The notes: a model not told the origin generated them from the sequence alone. Counted from the first letter of the stretch, positions 1 through 7,257 are shown. The stretch: DNA of 53,270 nucleotides from an uncultured Oscillospiraceae bacterium (GCA_934661735.1 CAKUJN010000002.1:1-53270); one strand, 5' to 3'. Numbers and translations: made by a program.

Positions 1-2
1 GT

Positions 3-329
3 TACAGCTATGTCTACGGCGGCGCCTCACCGTCCAGCGGCTTCGACTGCTCCGGCCTGATGTACTACGTCCTGACGCAGTACGGCTACAGCATGAACCG
101 CGTCGCGGACGATCAGATGAAGCAGGGCTCCGCAGTCGACCGCTCGAATCTTCAGGTCGGCGATCTGGTGTTCTTCGGCTATAACGGCTACGCCAACCAC
201 GTCGGCATGTACATCGGCAACGGCAACTTCGTCCACGCCTCCACCCCCTCAACCGGCGTGCGTGTCAACTCCCTCAACGAGACATATTACAGCACGCGCT
301 ACATCGGCGCGCGGCGCATCATCGGATAA
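3..329 (+). CDS. NlpC/P60 family cell-wall endopeptidase, C-terminal part (cut by window edge)
   Basis: The frame is already open at base 3, so the start and any N-terminal SH3, SLH or signal region lie outside the window. What remains is a nearly whole NlpC/P60 domain. It has a YGG...FDCSGLM segment with the catalytic Cys codon at 48-50, the NHVGMYIG segment with the catalytic His (198-200), and a downstream HAST His (234-236) as third polar residue. Such enzymes cleave D-Glu/meso-DAP type bonds in peptidoglycan stem peptides outside the cell. The protein ends eight residues after the YIGARR motif that usually closes the domain, and a hairpin follows the stop, so this is the true C-terminus. 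Confidence 0.9.
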   Translation, partial: YSYVYGGASPSSGFDCSGLMYYVLTQYGYSMNRVADDQMKQGSAVDRSNLQVGDLVFFGYNGYANHVGMYIGNGNFVHASTPSTGVRVNSLNETYYSTRYIGARRIIG

Positions 330-342
330 CCCACCCGCAAAG

Positions 343-377
343 CGGCGGGCGGCAATCATATCGATTGCCGCCCGCCG
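343..377 (+). terminator. Stem-loop after the NlpC/P60 gene
   Basis: A perfect 15-bp GC-rich stem (343-357 with 363-377) with a 5-nt loop lies 14 bases after the stop. The following tract TTCTGTGT is only moderately T-rich, so it is a plausible but not ideal intrinsic terminator. Confidence 0.6.
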
Positions 378-473
378 TTCTGTGTACAGACGTCCCGCAG
401 CGTTCCGCCGCCGGAGCGTTCCGCGGTTGATGCAAAAAGAAAAATACAGAATACTGTCTTTTTTGCGAAAATG

Positions 474-482
474 TGGTATACT
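474..482 (+). promoter_or_regulatory. Probable extended -10 promoter for the GPI-like gene
   Basis: TGGTATACT at 474-482 is an extended -10 element (TGn plus TATACT). No good -35 is seen at 17 bp. It lies about 100 bp before the GPI-like start, in an AT-rich stretch. Confidence 0.5.
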
Positions 483-579
483 AAATTTATTTAAGAAAGC
501 TCTGAATAAATCAACGTCTGCGAATTTATTCAGAGGCTTCCTGATTTGAAGCCTGCACTGCCGCGCGGAAGGAGACCCT

Positions 580-1869
580 ATGATCAACGTCGAACTGTCG
601 AATATCTGGAGCTGCGTATCCCTGCCGGACCTGTTGAGTCGGGAAAAGGAGATTTTTGACGCGCATCTGCATCTGCGCAGCAACGCCTCCAACGAAGAGC
701 CGTGCTTCGGCTGGCTGGGTCAGCCCGAGGTCATCACCGCAAAAATGATCCACGCCGTCCGCTCCGCCGCCGAAACCGTCCGCGCCATGGGCGGAACGCT
801 GGTGGTGCTTGGCAGCGGCAGCGCCTGGCTTGCCGCGCAGGCAGTCATTGACGCGCTGCTGGGCCGGACGCGTCCGGCGGACAGGCCGTCGTGCCGCGTT
901 CTCTTCGCCGGCGACAACCTGTCCAGCCGTGACTGGCTCTCCCTCTGCCGTCAGCTTGAGGGCCGCGACTACTGTCTGCACATCATCTCCCCCGCCGGAC
1001 AGGAGATGGAAACCTGCATCGCCTCGCGCGCCATCCGCTGGATGATGGAGCGCCGCTATGGCGCGGAAACGAAGCAGCGCGTGTTTATTTCCGCGCTGGC
1101 CGGCTCGCCCATGGCCGTCATGGCCGCGGAGGAGGGCTATACGCTTCTGCCCATGCCCGCGCAGGCGGGCGGCGCGTACAGCGCGCTGACCTCTGCGGCG
1201 TTCCTGCCGGTCGCGGCGGCGGGGATCGACCCTCTTGCCATTCTGGAGGGCGCGGCGGAGGGCTACCGCCAGTTTGATCTGCGCGCATTTGAAAACCCTG
1301 TCTGGATGTACGCCGGCGCGCGCTACGCGCTTTCCTGCCGCGGCCGGAATCTTGAGCTGTTCGGCACCTTCGACCCCAGCTTTGCCGCACTCGGCAGGTG
1401 GTGGCGCCGCTTCTGCTGCCGTCACGCCTGCTCCGACGGCGTGGGTGCAATTCCCATGCCCGCGGACTGGACCGGCGATCTGGACGCGATGGACGCCATG
1501 CTGCACTCCGGCCGCTTCCCGCTGTTTGAAACCATGCTCCGCTTCTCCTCGGTCTGCGGACAGAAGGTCAACATTGAAATGGACTGGAAGGACTATGACG
1601 GTCTGGAATATCTGGCGGAAAAATCGCTTGCCGACGTCGAGCTGCGGACCTATGAGGCGCTGACCGGCGCACACGCCGACGGCGACGTGCCCATCATCGC
1701 GCTGGAATGCGAAACGCTGGACGAATACCATATGGGCGAGCTTCTGTATTTCCTTGAGCTTTCCGCCGCGATCTATGCCTGCGCATGCGGCATCGAGCCG
1801 TTTGATCCCGTGCCGCAGCCGACGCGCGAGCTTGCCGCGCGGCTGCTTGGCAAGCCGGAAAATATGTAA
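580..1869 (+). CDS. Glucose-6-phosphate isomerase family protein, probable pseudoenzyme
   Basis: The 429-aa product aligns along its length to bacterial glucose-6-phosphate isomerase (usually about 450 aa). Family landmarks seen in order are a glycine-rich strand VLGSGSAWLAA (76-86), FAGDNLSSRDWL (109-120), SPAGQEME (137-144), GGAYSALT...LPVAAAGID (197-217), WWRRF (274-278), GDLDAM (299-304), FPLFET (313-318) and PFDP...LLGKP (407-426). Most catalytic positions are altered. GGRYS reads GGAYS (Arg to Ala), the Glu of ESEGK is Arg281, the His of TDLHS is Asp302, SKSGTTTE reads SPAGQEME, and the C-terminal Lys context is changed. From the family I infer that isomerase activity is lost and that a sugar-phosphate binding or regulatory role may remain. 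A good SD (AAGGAGA) precedes the ATG. It is monocistronic. Confidence 0.75.
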   Translation: MINVELSNIWSCVSLPDLLSREKEIFDAHLHLRSNASNEEPCFGWLGQPEVITAKMIHAVRSAAETVRAMGGTLVVLGSGSAWLAAQAVIDALLGRTRPADRPSCRVLFAGDNLSSRDWLSLCRQLEGRDYCLHIISPAGQEMETCIASRAIRWMMERRYGAETKQRVFISALAGSPMAVMAAEEGYTLLPMPAQAGGAYSALTSAAFLPVAAAGIDPLAILEGAAEGYRQFDLRAFENPVWMYAGARYALSCRGRNLELFGTFDPSFAALGRWWRRFCCRHACSDGVGAIPMPADWTGDLDAMDAMLHSGRFPLFETMLRFSSVCGQKVNIEMDWKDYDGLEYLAEKSLADVELRTYEALTGAHADGDVPIIALECETLDEYHMGELLYFLELSAAIYACACGIEPFDPVPQPTRELAARLLGKPENM

Positions 1870-1905
1870 ATTTTTTTCGCTTTTCAACTTTGGCGAAATC
1901 TGCTA

Positions 1906-1934
1906 TTGTCTTTCCCGACGAAAGCTGTTAGAAT
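1906..1934 (+). promoter_or_regulatory. Sigma-70-type promoter for the P-loop gene
   Basis: TTGTCT (1906-1911), a 17-bp spacer and TAGAAT (1929-1934), about 45 bp before the ATG at 1980. Confidence 0.6.
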
Positions 1935-1979
1935 GGAGTCAGAAATTTTGAAGCCTGATCGGCAAGGGAGGAATGCCCC

Positions 1980-2390
1980 ATGGTTCATATCATTACGGGT
2001 CTGGAAGGCTCCGGAAAGACCAAACGACTCATTGATTCCGTCCATACGGCGCTGAAAAACGAATCCGGCAGCATGGTCTGCATCGAAAAAGGCCACACGC
2101 TGCGCTTTGACCTTGACCATCGCGTCCGTCTGATCGACGCGGGAGAATACGCGCTTGGCAACTATACGTTCCTCAAGGGCTTTATCAGCGGGCTTCACGC
2201 CGGCAACTTTGATATCTGCCATATCTTCATCGACAATCTCTACCGCATTTCGCACAGCCATGAAAGCGCCGAAACCGAGGCGTTTCTGAACTGGTGCGAG
2301 CAGTTCTCGCTGACGCACGGCGTAGACTTTACGCTCACCGTTCCCGGCGACCCCGACGCCGCCCCCGGCTACATTGCGAAATTCCTGTAA
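1980..2390 (+). CDS. Small P-loop NTP-binding protein of unknown role
   Basis: The product is 136 aa. It opens with a strand and a Walker A motif GLEGSGKT at residues 7-14, and a Walker-B-like strand HIFIDNL follows around residue 80. It resembles short P-loop proteins of Clostridia often labelled as PilT-like or ATP-binding, but it lacks the C-terminal half of secretion ATPases. There is no signal peptide or membrane segment. It has its own promoter and a strong terminator, so it is a single-gene unit. SD AGGGAGG precedes the ATG. The function is not deducible from sequence; nucleotide binding is likely. Confidence 0.75.
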   Translation: MVHIITGLEGSGKTKRLIDSVHTALKNESGSMVCIEKGHTLRFDLDHRVRLIDAGEYALGNYTFLKGFISGLHAGNFDICHIFIDNLYRISHSHESAETEAFLNWCEQFSLTHGVDFTLTVPGDPDAAPGYIAKFL

Positions 2391-2412
2391 TCCTGTTCAT
2401 AACTGAAAACAC

Positions 2413-2444
2413 AGGGACAGCTTCTTCCGAAGCTGTCCCTTTTT
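2413..2444 (+). terminator. Intrinsic terminator
   Basis: A perfect 11-bp stem (2413-2423 with 2430-2440), a 6-nt loop and a T5 run, 22 bp after the P-loop gene. It also separates it from the convergent SLH gene. Confidence 0.9.
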
Positions 2445-2476
2445 GCACCTGTTGAAAGTATCCCGTAGTTCCGCAA

Positions 2477-3571
2477 TCAGATCACGCCCGCCGTATCAAA
2501 CGCCCGCATCAGAAGCGCCACCGCCTGTTCCAGCGTCAGCGTCTGCTTCGGCGCAAAGCCGCTTCCCGTGCCGCCCATCAAGCCCGTCTGCGTTGCCACG
2601 CTCACAGCCTCCGCCGCCCAGACGGCGATGCTCTGCCGGTCGGCGTAGATTTCCAGCGCCGAGGCGTCTGACGCGGGCGCGCTGTCAATCAGCCTCAGCA
2701 GCCGGTGCATAACGACCGCGCCCTCCTCGCGCGTAAGCGAGTCGTTTTCATGGAAATTGCCCTTGTCGTCGCCCGCCATCAGGCCCAGCCTCGCAGCCTC
2801 GGCGCAGATATCGCCGCTGCCGTCCTCCAGACTCAGAAAGCGCTTTGCCGCTGTCACGACCAGCCGCGCGAACTCAATTCTGGCGACCGGCTTCTGATAT
2901 TCGCCCTCGCGGCGCTCGATCAGCCCGCCGGACTCTGCGCGCAGAATGTAGATCTGCGCCCACTCCGACGGCGCGCCCTCGCCGAACGGCTCTGCGATGC
3001 TCATCGCCTCCTCCGCGCTGGGGACAAGGCTCTGCGGGGGCTTTTCCGCCGGAGGCTGCGCCTCCGGCGCGCCGTCCGCGCCCGTCAGCGTATAGATTGT
3101 ATAGCAGCTTTCCATGGGAATCACGCGGTCCACGCCGGCCTTTCCGTCCCACGCCCAGTTCTGCTCAAACAGCGTAATCGTTCCGGCCGCCTCGTCAACC
3201 GAGCGGCACAGCGCATAGTGCGAGCTTCCGCCGCGCGCCGACGCCGAGGCATAGAGAATGTCGCCCTTCTTCGGCGTCGCCGTCTCCTCAAACCAGTAAT
3301 CATCGCTGCCGCTGACGCGCGGCGCGCCGCCAAGAATCACCTCCACGCCGTAGACCTCGCGGTAGTACCGCTCGACCAGCTCCGAGCAGAGCGGCGACAC
3401 CGTCGTCAGGTTGTAGATTGCGTCCACGCCGTCCATCGTGTCGGCCGCGAAGCCGTCGTATTCAATCGTCCGGTATGTAACATCCAGCGTTTTATCCTCG
3501 GCCGCCGCCGTCAGGATCATCGCCGGAATGCACAGAATCAGCGCCAGCGCCAATGCGCACCATCGTTTCAC
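2477..3571 (-). CDS. Secreted cysteine-peptidase-like protein with three SLH domains
   Basis: From a GTG at 3571 (SD GGAAG 7-8 bases upstream) the product is 364 aa. Residues 1-25 form a signal peptide (VKRW, a hydrophobic core, TAAAE). Residues 50-160 resemble a papain-like/CHAP-type amidase fold: Cys62 (SPLCSELV), His118 (SSHYAL) and Asn138 (FEQNW), with GDI before the His as in NlpC/CHAP proteins. Residues about 200-364 form three degenerate SLH repeats, which normally bind pyruvylated secondary wall polymer. Catalytic triad assignment is inference. The open frame continues upstream to 3739, but only the GTG start yields a clean signal peptide and SD. It is probably a cell-surface peptidoglycan or peptide amidase. 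Confidence 0.75.
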   Translation of the reverse strand: MKRWCALALALILCIPAMILTAAAEDKTLDVTYRTIEYDGFAADTMDGVDAIYNLTTVSPLCSELVERYYREVYGVEVILGGAPRVSGSDDYWFEETATPKKGDILYASASARGGSSHYALCRSVDEAAGTITLFEQNWAWDGKAGVDRVIPMESCYTIYTLTGADGAPEAQPPAEKPPQSLVPSAEEAMSIAEPFGEGAPSEWAQIYILRAESGGLIERREGEYQKPVARIEFARLVVTAAKRFLSLEDGSGDICAEAARLGLMAGDDKGNFHENDSLTREEGAVVMHRLLRLIDSAPASDASALEIYADRQSIAVWAAEAVSVATQTGLMGGTGSGFAPKQTLTLEQAVALLMRAFDTAGVI

Positions 3572-3632
3572 AGGCGTACTTCCTTTCGTATTTTTCTGCC
3601 CGAACGGGCCGTATTTTTGAATATGATGGTTT

Positions 3633-3661
3633 ATTATACTATTTTGTCTCCGTTGTGTCAA
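3633..3661 (-). promoter_or_regulatory. Perfect consensus sigma-70 promoter for the SLH protein gene
   Basis: On the minus strand TTGACA (3661-3656), a 17-bp spacer and TATAAT (3638-3633) match the consensus at all 12 positions. The element lies about 60 bp upstream of the GTG start. Confidence 0.85.
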
Positions 3662-3691
3662 TGAAATTGTAGCCAAATTGTAACTCTTTCT

Positions 3692-3722
3692 TCGACACAA
3701 GCCGCTCCGGATGTGATATACT
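3692..3722 (+). promoter_or_regulatory. Possible promoter for mrnC-rqcH
   Basis: TCGACA (3692-3697) and TATACT (3717-3722), separated by 19 bp, lie 36 bp before the mrnC start. The -10 is good and the spacer is long. Confidence 0.45.
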
Positions 3723-3758
3723 ATCAAAAACGAACACAACCATATCGGAGGATTACGC

Positions 3759-4172
3759 TTGGAAAACTATTTCGCACCGTCCATGGACCGGCGCAGCATC
3801 AATGAAATCAGCGCGCTCGGCCTTGCCCATCTCGGCGACGCCGTCTACGAGGTGATGGTCCGCACACAGCTGTGCACCGGCGGACGGACGCTTGCGCGCA
3901 ATTTGCACCGCGAAACGGTCGCACGCGTCTGCGCGCCCGCGCAGGCCCGCCGGATGGACCGGATGCTCCCGCTTCTGACCGAGGATGAGCTCGCCTGCTA
4001 CCGCCGCGGGCGCAACGCACACGTCCACGGCGTCCCGAAAAACGCCACGCACGAGGAATATTCCAAAGCCACGGGGCTGGAATGTCTGTTCGGCTGGCTC
4101 TACCTTGCCGGCAGGCTTGACCGCCTGAACGAGCTTTTTACACTGACCATGGAGGAAGATCATGCCCTTTGA
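3759..4172 (+). CDS. mrnC: Mini-ribonuclease 3
   Basis: This 137-aa protein is an RNase III catalytic domain without the double-stranded-RNA-binding domain, the hallmark of Mini-III. Motifs are LGLAHLGDAVYEVMVR (about 20-35, containing a catalytic Asp), the RRGRNA segment and a final EE-containing helix ATGLECLFGWLYL. In Bacillus Mini-III trims 23S rRNA precursor ends. It starts at TTG 3759 behind SD GGAGGA (3747-3752); no ATG is suitably placed. The last 11 bases overlap rqcH, which suggests translational coupling. Confidence 0.92.
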   Translation: MENYFAPSMDRRSINEISALGLAHLGDAVYEVMVRTQLCTGGRTLARNLHRETVARVCAPAQARRMDRMLPLLTEDELACYRRGRNAHVHGVPKNATHEEYSKATGLECLFGWLYLAGRLDRLNELFTLTMEEDHAL

Positions 4173-5916
4173 CGCCGTATTTTTAAGCGCGGTGACGCGC
4201 GAGCTGCGCGATGCGCTGACCGGCTGCCGCGTCGACAAGGTTCAGCAGCCTTCGCGCGACACGCTGGTGCTGAGCATGCGCTCCGCCGGCTTTTCCGGAC
4301 GGCTGCTGCTGTCGGCCTCCGGCAGTCATCCGCGCATCCACCTGACGCAGGCAGCGATGGAAAATCCCGCCCAGCCGCCGATGCTCTGTATGCTTCTGCG
4401 CAAGCATCTGACCGGCGGCCGCCTTGCGTCCATCTCTCAGCCTCCGGCCGAGCGTCTGGTCGATCTGTGCTTCGACTGCACGGACGAAATGGGCGAGGCC
4501 GTACAGAAGCATCTGGTTCTTGAGCTGATGGGCCGCAATTCCAATCTGATTCTGCTGGGCGGCGACGGCCGCATTCTCGACTGCATGCGCCGCGTCGATT
4601 TTGAGATGTCCGAACAGCGTCAGGTTCTCCCGGGGCTGTACTACCGCCTGCCCCCCGCGCAGGAAAAGCGCAACCCGCTGGCGGCGGACGAGGCGGAGCT
4701 TGCCGCGCTGCTTGCCGCGGCGGACGCGCCGTGCACGATGGACAAATGGCTTCTGGACACGTTCGGCGGCATTTCGCCGCTTCTGTGCCGCGAGATTTCC
4801 TACCGCCTGCTCGGTGCGGTGGACGCGGAGCTTTCAGCCCTGCCGCGGGAACAGCGCGCCGCGCTTGCTCCGGCGCTGCTGCGTGCGTTTACCGCGCTGC
4901 GCACGGCGGACACGCCGCTTCTTCTGCTGCGCGACGGCCAGCCAAAGGATTTCAGCTGCATTCCCATCACGCAGTACGAGGGCTACTGGCAGATGCAGAC
5001 GCTTGACACCTTTTCACAGCTGCTCGACCGCTTCTACTCCGAGCGCGACCGCAGCGAGCGCATCCACCAGAAAACGCAGGCCATCCGCAAAACGCTGACG
5101 AACCTCATCCACCGCACGTCGCGCAAGCTTGCGCTTCAGCGCACCGAGCTTGCCGCCACGCACGACCGCGAGCGTCTGCGCCAGATGGGCGATATCGTCA
5201 CGGCAAACCTCTACGCCATCCGGCGCGGCCAGAGCCTGCTCACGGCGGAAAATTTCTACGACCCCGAGATGAAGCCGATCGACATCCCGCTCAACGTCGC
5301 GCTGTCGCCGCAGCAGAACGCGGCAAAATTCTATAAGGACTATCAGAAGGCCAAAAACGCCGAGAAAGTCCTGACACAGCAGATTGCCTCCGGCGAAACG
5401 GAGCTGGACTATCTGTCCAGCGTCCTCGACGCGCTCTCGCGCGCGGAAAGCGAGCGCGACATTCAGGAAATCCGCGCCGAGCTGGAGGCCGGACGCTACC
5501 TGCGCGAGACAGGCGGCAGAAAGCGTATGAAAGCCGCCCCGCAGAAGCCCATGGTCTTTCGCTCGACCGCCGGCATTCCGATTCTGGTCGGCCGCAACAA
5601 TCGCGAAAACGACCAGCTGACCACAAAGGAGGCGCGCAAGGGCGATCTGTGGCTGCATGTGCAGAAAATCCACGGCAGTCACGTCATCCTGCTGACCGGC
5701 GGGGCCGAGCCGGACGATCAGAGCGTGACCGAGGCCGCGCAGCTGGCGGTCTGGTATTCGCAGGCGCGCGAGGGCCGGAACGTGCCGGTTGACGTCACAG
5801 CCGTAAAAAACGTAAAAAAACCGGCCGGCGCAAAGCCCGGCATGGTGGTCTATTACACATACCGCACCGTCTATGTCTCGCCGGACCGCGAGCTGCCGGA
5901 GCGGCTGAGGGAGTGA
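4162..5916 (+). CDS. rqcH: Rqc2/NEMF-type ribosome quality control protein RqcH
   Basis: The 584-aa NFACT-family protein has an NFACT-N domain (DAVFLSAVTREL at the start, LMGRNSN near 120), a middle helical and coiled-coil region (about 290-440) and a C-terminal NFACT-R/DUF814 domain (GRNNRENDQLT...DLWLHVQKIHGSHVIL...KPGMVVYY). Length and order match Bacillus RqcH, older name fibronectin-binding protein FbpA. RqcH binds stalled 50S-peptidyl-tRNA complexes and recruits tRNA-Ala for C-terminal alanine tailing. The ATG lies inside the 3' end of mrnC. It acts in the cytoplasm; no signal peptide is present. Confidence 0.92.
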   Translation: MPFDAVFLSAVTRELRDALTGCRVDKVQQPSRDTLVLSMRSAGFSGRLLLSASGSHPRIHLTQAAMENPAQPPMLCMLLRKHLTGGRLASISQPPAERLVDLCFDCTDEMGEAVQKHLVLELMGRNSNLILLGGDGRILDCMRRVDFEMSEQRQVLPGLYYRLPPAQEKRNPLAADEAELAALLAAADAPCTMDKWLLDTFGGISPLLCREISYRLLGAVDAELSALPREQRAALAPALLRAFTALRTADTPLLLLRDGQPKDFSCIPITQYEGYWQMQTLDTFSQLLDRFYSERDRSERIHQKTQAIRKTLTNLIHRTSRKLALQRTELAATHDRERLRQMGDIVTANLYAIRRGQSLLTAENFYDPEMKPIDIPLNVALSPQQNAAKFYKDYQKAKNAEKVLTQQIASGETELDYLSSVLDALSRAESERDIQEIRAELEAGRYLRETGGRKRMKAAPQKPMVFRSTAGIPILVGRNNRENDQLTTKEARKGDLWLHVQKIHGSHVILLTGGAEPDDQSVTEAAQLAVWYSQAREGRNVPVDVTAVKNVKKPAGAKPGMVVYYTYRTVYVSPDRELPERLRE

Positions 5917-5921
5917 GCCTC

Positions 5922-6218
5922 ATGCAGAAAAACGACGAACGGCACTATGCCTTCTTCCAGAACCGCGAATGCGAGTTTTTTCCCTGCCACAAAACAGCGC
6001 ATCCCGAGGACTTCAGCTGCCTGTTCTGCTACTGTCCGCTCTATGCGCTGGGCCGCAGCTGCGGCGGCGCGTTCCGCTATACCGGCGACATCAAGGATTG
6101 CAGCAACTGTCTCTTTCCGCACCGCCGTGAAAACTATGACCGCATCACAGCCCGCTTTCAGGAGATCGTCGAGCGGATGCGCGCGTTGGAAGCGTCGCCG
6201 GAATCCGAAGCTGAATAA
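5922..6218 (+). CDS. Cysteine-rich small domain protein, probable metal binder
   Basis: The product is 98 aa. It contains the compact pattern YAFFQNRECEFFPCH ... CLFCYCPLY ... CGG ... KDCSNCLFPH, with nine Cys and two His that fit the cysteine-rich small domain family (PF04071-like), presumed to bind metal. ATG 5922 is preferred because SD GGGAG lies 8 bases before it; a GTG at 5913 overlapping the rqcH stop is possible. It starts 5 bases after rqcH, so it is probably co-transcribed. No biochemical role is known to me. Confidence 0.8.
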   Translation: MQKNDERHYAFFQNRECEFFPCHKTAHPEDFSCLFCYCPLYALGRSCGGAFRYTGDIKDCSNCLFPHRRENYDRITARFQEIVERMRALEASPESEAE

Positions 6219-6258
6219 TTTCCCCGCGCCGGACGCATACTGTTCGCGGGGTGATCCG

Positions 6259-6396
6259 ATGAAGAAAAACGAACAACCCGACGCGGCGCACGAGCTGCGC
6301 GATCCCGAGCTTCCGGTCGTGCGCGGCGCGGCGTCCGATTCCTGCGACACCATGCGCGCCGGCGTCCGGAATGCGCCCGCGCAGCCGCACAATTAA
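6259..6396 (+). CDS. Possible small hydrophilic protein (45 aa)
   Basis: An ATG-started frame (MKKNEQPDAAHE...) follows the Cys-rich small domain gene at 40 bp, with a weak SD (GGGGTGAT). The product is highly charged, with no motif or membrane segment. It ends just before the 6418 hairpin, as expected for the last gene of an operon. Its existence is unproven. Confidence 0.3.
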   Translation: MKKNEQPDAAHELRDPELPVVRGAASDSCDTMRAGVRNAPAQPHN

Positions 6397-6417
6397 GCGT
6401 TCCATGTCATAAGATGT

Positions 6418-6453
6418 CATACCCGCCCATGTGGGCGGGTATGATTTCTTTTT
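6418..6453 (+). terminator. Terminator-like hairpin directly before the RBS of the Cys-rich gene
   Basis: A stem of about 12 bp (6418-6429 with 6432-6443, tight 2-nt loop) is followed by ATTTCTTTTT and then immediately by the SD GGAGGG (6454-6459) of the next gene. It either ends the rqcH operon or works as a leader attenuator for the Cys-rich gene. Confidence 0.75.
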
Positions 6454-6468
6454 GGAGGGAACGTTCTT

Positions 6469-6792
6469 ATGTGTAATTCCTGCGGCTTCTTCGGCGGTAT
6501 CACTTTCCCCACGTTCGTCGGCCAGTCCTGCTGCAATCCCTGCTGCAACAACAGCGGCAGTACCGGTGGCGCATCCAGCACCACCACGAAAAAGTGCTGC
6601 TTCTGCTTTGACTGCGACGCCGTCTCCGGCTCGACCGGCAGCGTCGGCGGAACGACGAACAGCAATACGTCCTGCTCCTGCGGCTGCAAGCGCTGCAGCG
6701 TCAGTGTCGGCGGTACTTCCATCGGCTGCAACTGCGGCTGCAACTGCGGTTGCAGTGGTTCCGGCTGGATGCCCTGCTGCGGCGCGCGCTAA
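6469..6792 (+). CDS. Extremely cysteine-rich 107-aa protein
   Basis: 21 of 107 residues are Cys, in clusters: CC..CC near 21-26, CCFCFDC, SCSCGCKRC, a GCNCGCNCGC run and a terminal CC. The rest is Gly/Ser/Thr/Asn with few charged or large residues. Composition resembles metallothionein-like or spore-coat-like proteins, but I recognise no family. There is no signal peptide, although the start MCNSCGFFGG is unusual. SD GGAGGG lies 9 bases before the ATG. A GC hairpin follows the stop. Metal binding or disulfide cross-linking is inference. Confidence 0.7.
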   Translation: MCNSCGFFGGITFPTFVGQSCCNPCCNNSGSTGGASSTTTKKCCFCFDCDAVSGSTGSVGGTTNSNTSCSCGCKRCSVSVGGTSIGCNCGCNCGCSGSGWMPCCGAR

Positions 6793-6804
6793 GCCGCCGT
6801 AAAC

Positions 6805-6822
6805 CGCGCCCCTCGGGGCGCG
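6805..6822 (+). terminator. GC-rich stem-loop after the Cys-rich gene
   Basis: CGCGCCCC and GGGGCGCG pair around a 2-nt loop. No T-run follows, so it is a weak terminator or mRNA 3' stabiliser. Confidence 0.45.
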
Positions 6823-6860
6823 CTACATGCGTGCTTTGAACGCCCTCCTCCAGAAGCACG

Positions 6861-6890
6861 GCGGTCCGGACGCAGCTGCGCCCGGACCAC
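6861..6890. repeat. 30-bp palindrome, imperfect copy
   Basis: GCGGTCCGG ... CCGGACCAC, with an internal CGCAGCTGCG core. It is near-identical to the perfect palindrome at 7126-7155; the two bracket the repeat element at 6892-7112. Confidence 0.75.
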
Positions 6891-6891
6891 T

Positions 6892-7112
6892 GAGCTTGTC
6901 AAAAAAGTATTTTTGACAAGCTCTCAAACGCGAACCGCCTTGCTGGGTTCGCGTTTGAATAGACTTCACGATGCTGCGCGCATAATTTGTGCGCAGCTGG
7001 CGCACAAATTCCACACTTGCATCGCGCAAAGTGTTTTGTCCGACGTACACGCCGCCGGACAAAACAGATCAACACCTCATTCGCGCCTGCGGGCGCGAAC
7101 TCTACGAGATTT
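6892..7112. repeat. Dispersed hairpin element, copy 1
   Basis: The element begins with a 14-bp inverted repeat (6892-6905 with 6910-6923, GAGCTTGTCAAAAA), then a TCAAACGCGAACC/GGTTCGCGTTTGA hairpin, a middle part with TTTTGTCC...CGTACACGCCGCCGGA, and a TTCGCGCC/GGCGCGAA hairpin. The same order of modules occurs reverse-complemented at 40849-41007. Copy 1 carries about 55 extra bases in the middle (around 6963-7035). It is non-coding; short frames across it are not conserved in type. Confidence 0.75.
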
Positions 7113-7125
7113 TTCGCCAGACAGG

Positions 7126-7155
7126 GCGGTCCGGACGCAGCTGCGTCCGGACCGC
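7126..7155. repeat. Perfect 30-bp palindrome
   Basis: GCGGTCCGGACGCAG followed by its exact reverse complement. It is the second copy of the 6861 palindrome and partly overlaps the -35 of the downstream promoter. Confidence 0.8.
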
Positions 7156-7184
7156 TTGTGCTTTTCTGCTCCCTGTGCTACAAT
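7156..7184 (+). promoter_or_regulatory. Promoter for the small membrane protein gene
   Basis: TTGTGC (7156-7161), a 17-bp spacer and TACAAT (7179-7184), about 70 bp before the ATG at 7258. The palindrome at 7126-7155 abuts the -35. Confidence 0.6.
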
Positions 7185-7257
7185 AGAAAAAACGGCGCGC
7201 AGCGCGCCGCAAAAACAACCGGCCGCGCCGCAGAGCGCCGCCGACAGGGAGTACAAT

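Noticed and set aside
526..1887. 453-codon minus-strand frame opposite the GPI-like gene
   Set aside because: Antisense shadow with Arg/Gly/His-rich composition. The plus-strand protein aligns with a known fold.
6793..7257. Frames of 65-108 codons across the palindromic region and an upstream extension of the 7258 gene to 6913
   Set aside because: They read through hairpin repeats. The promoter and SD place the start at 7258.
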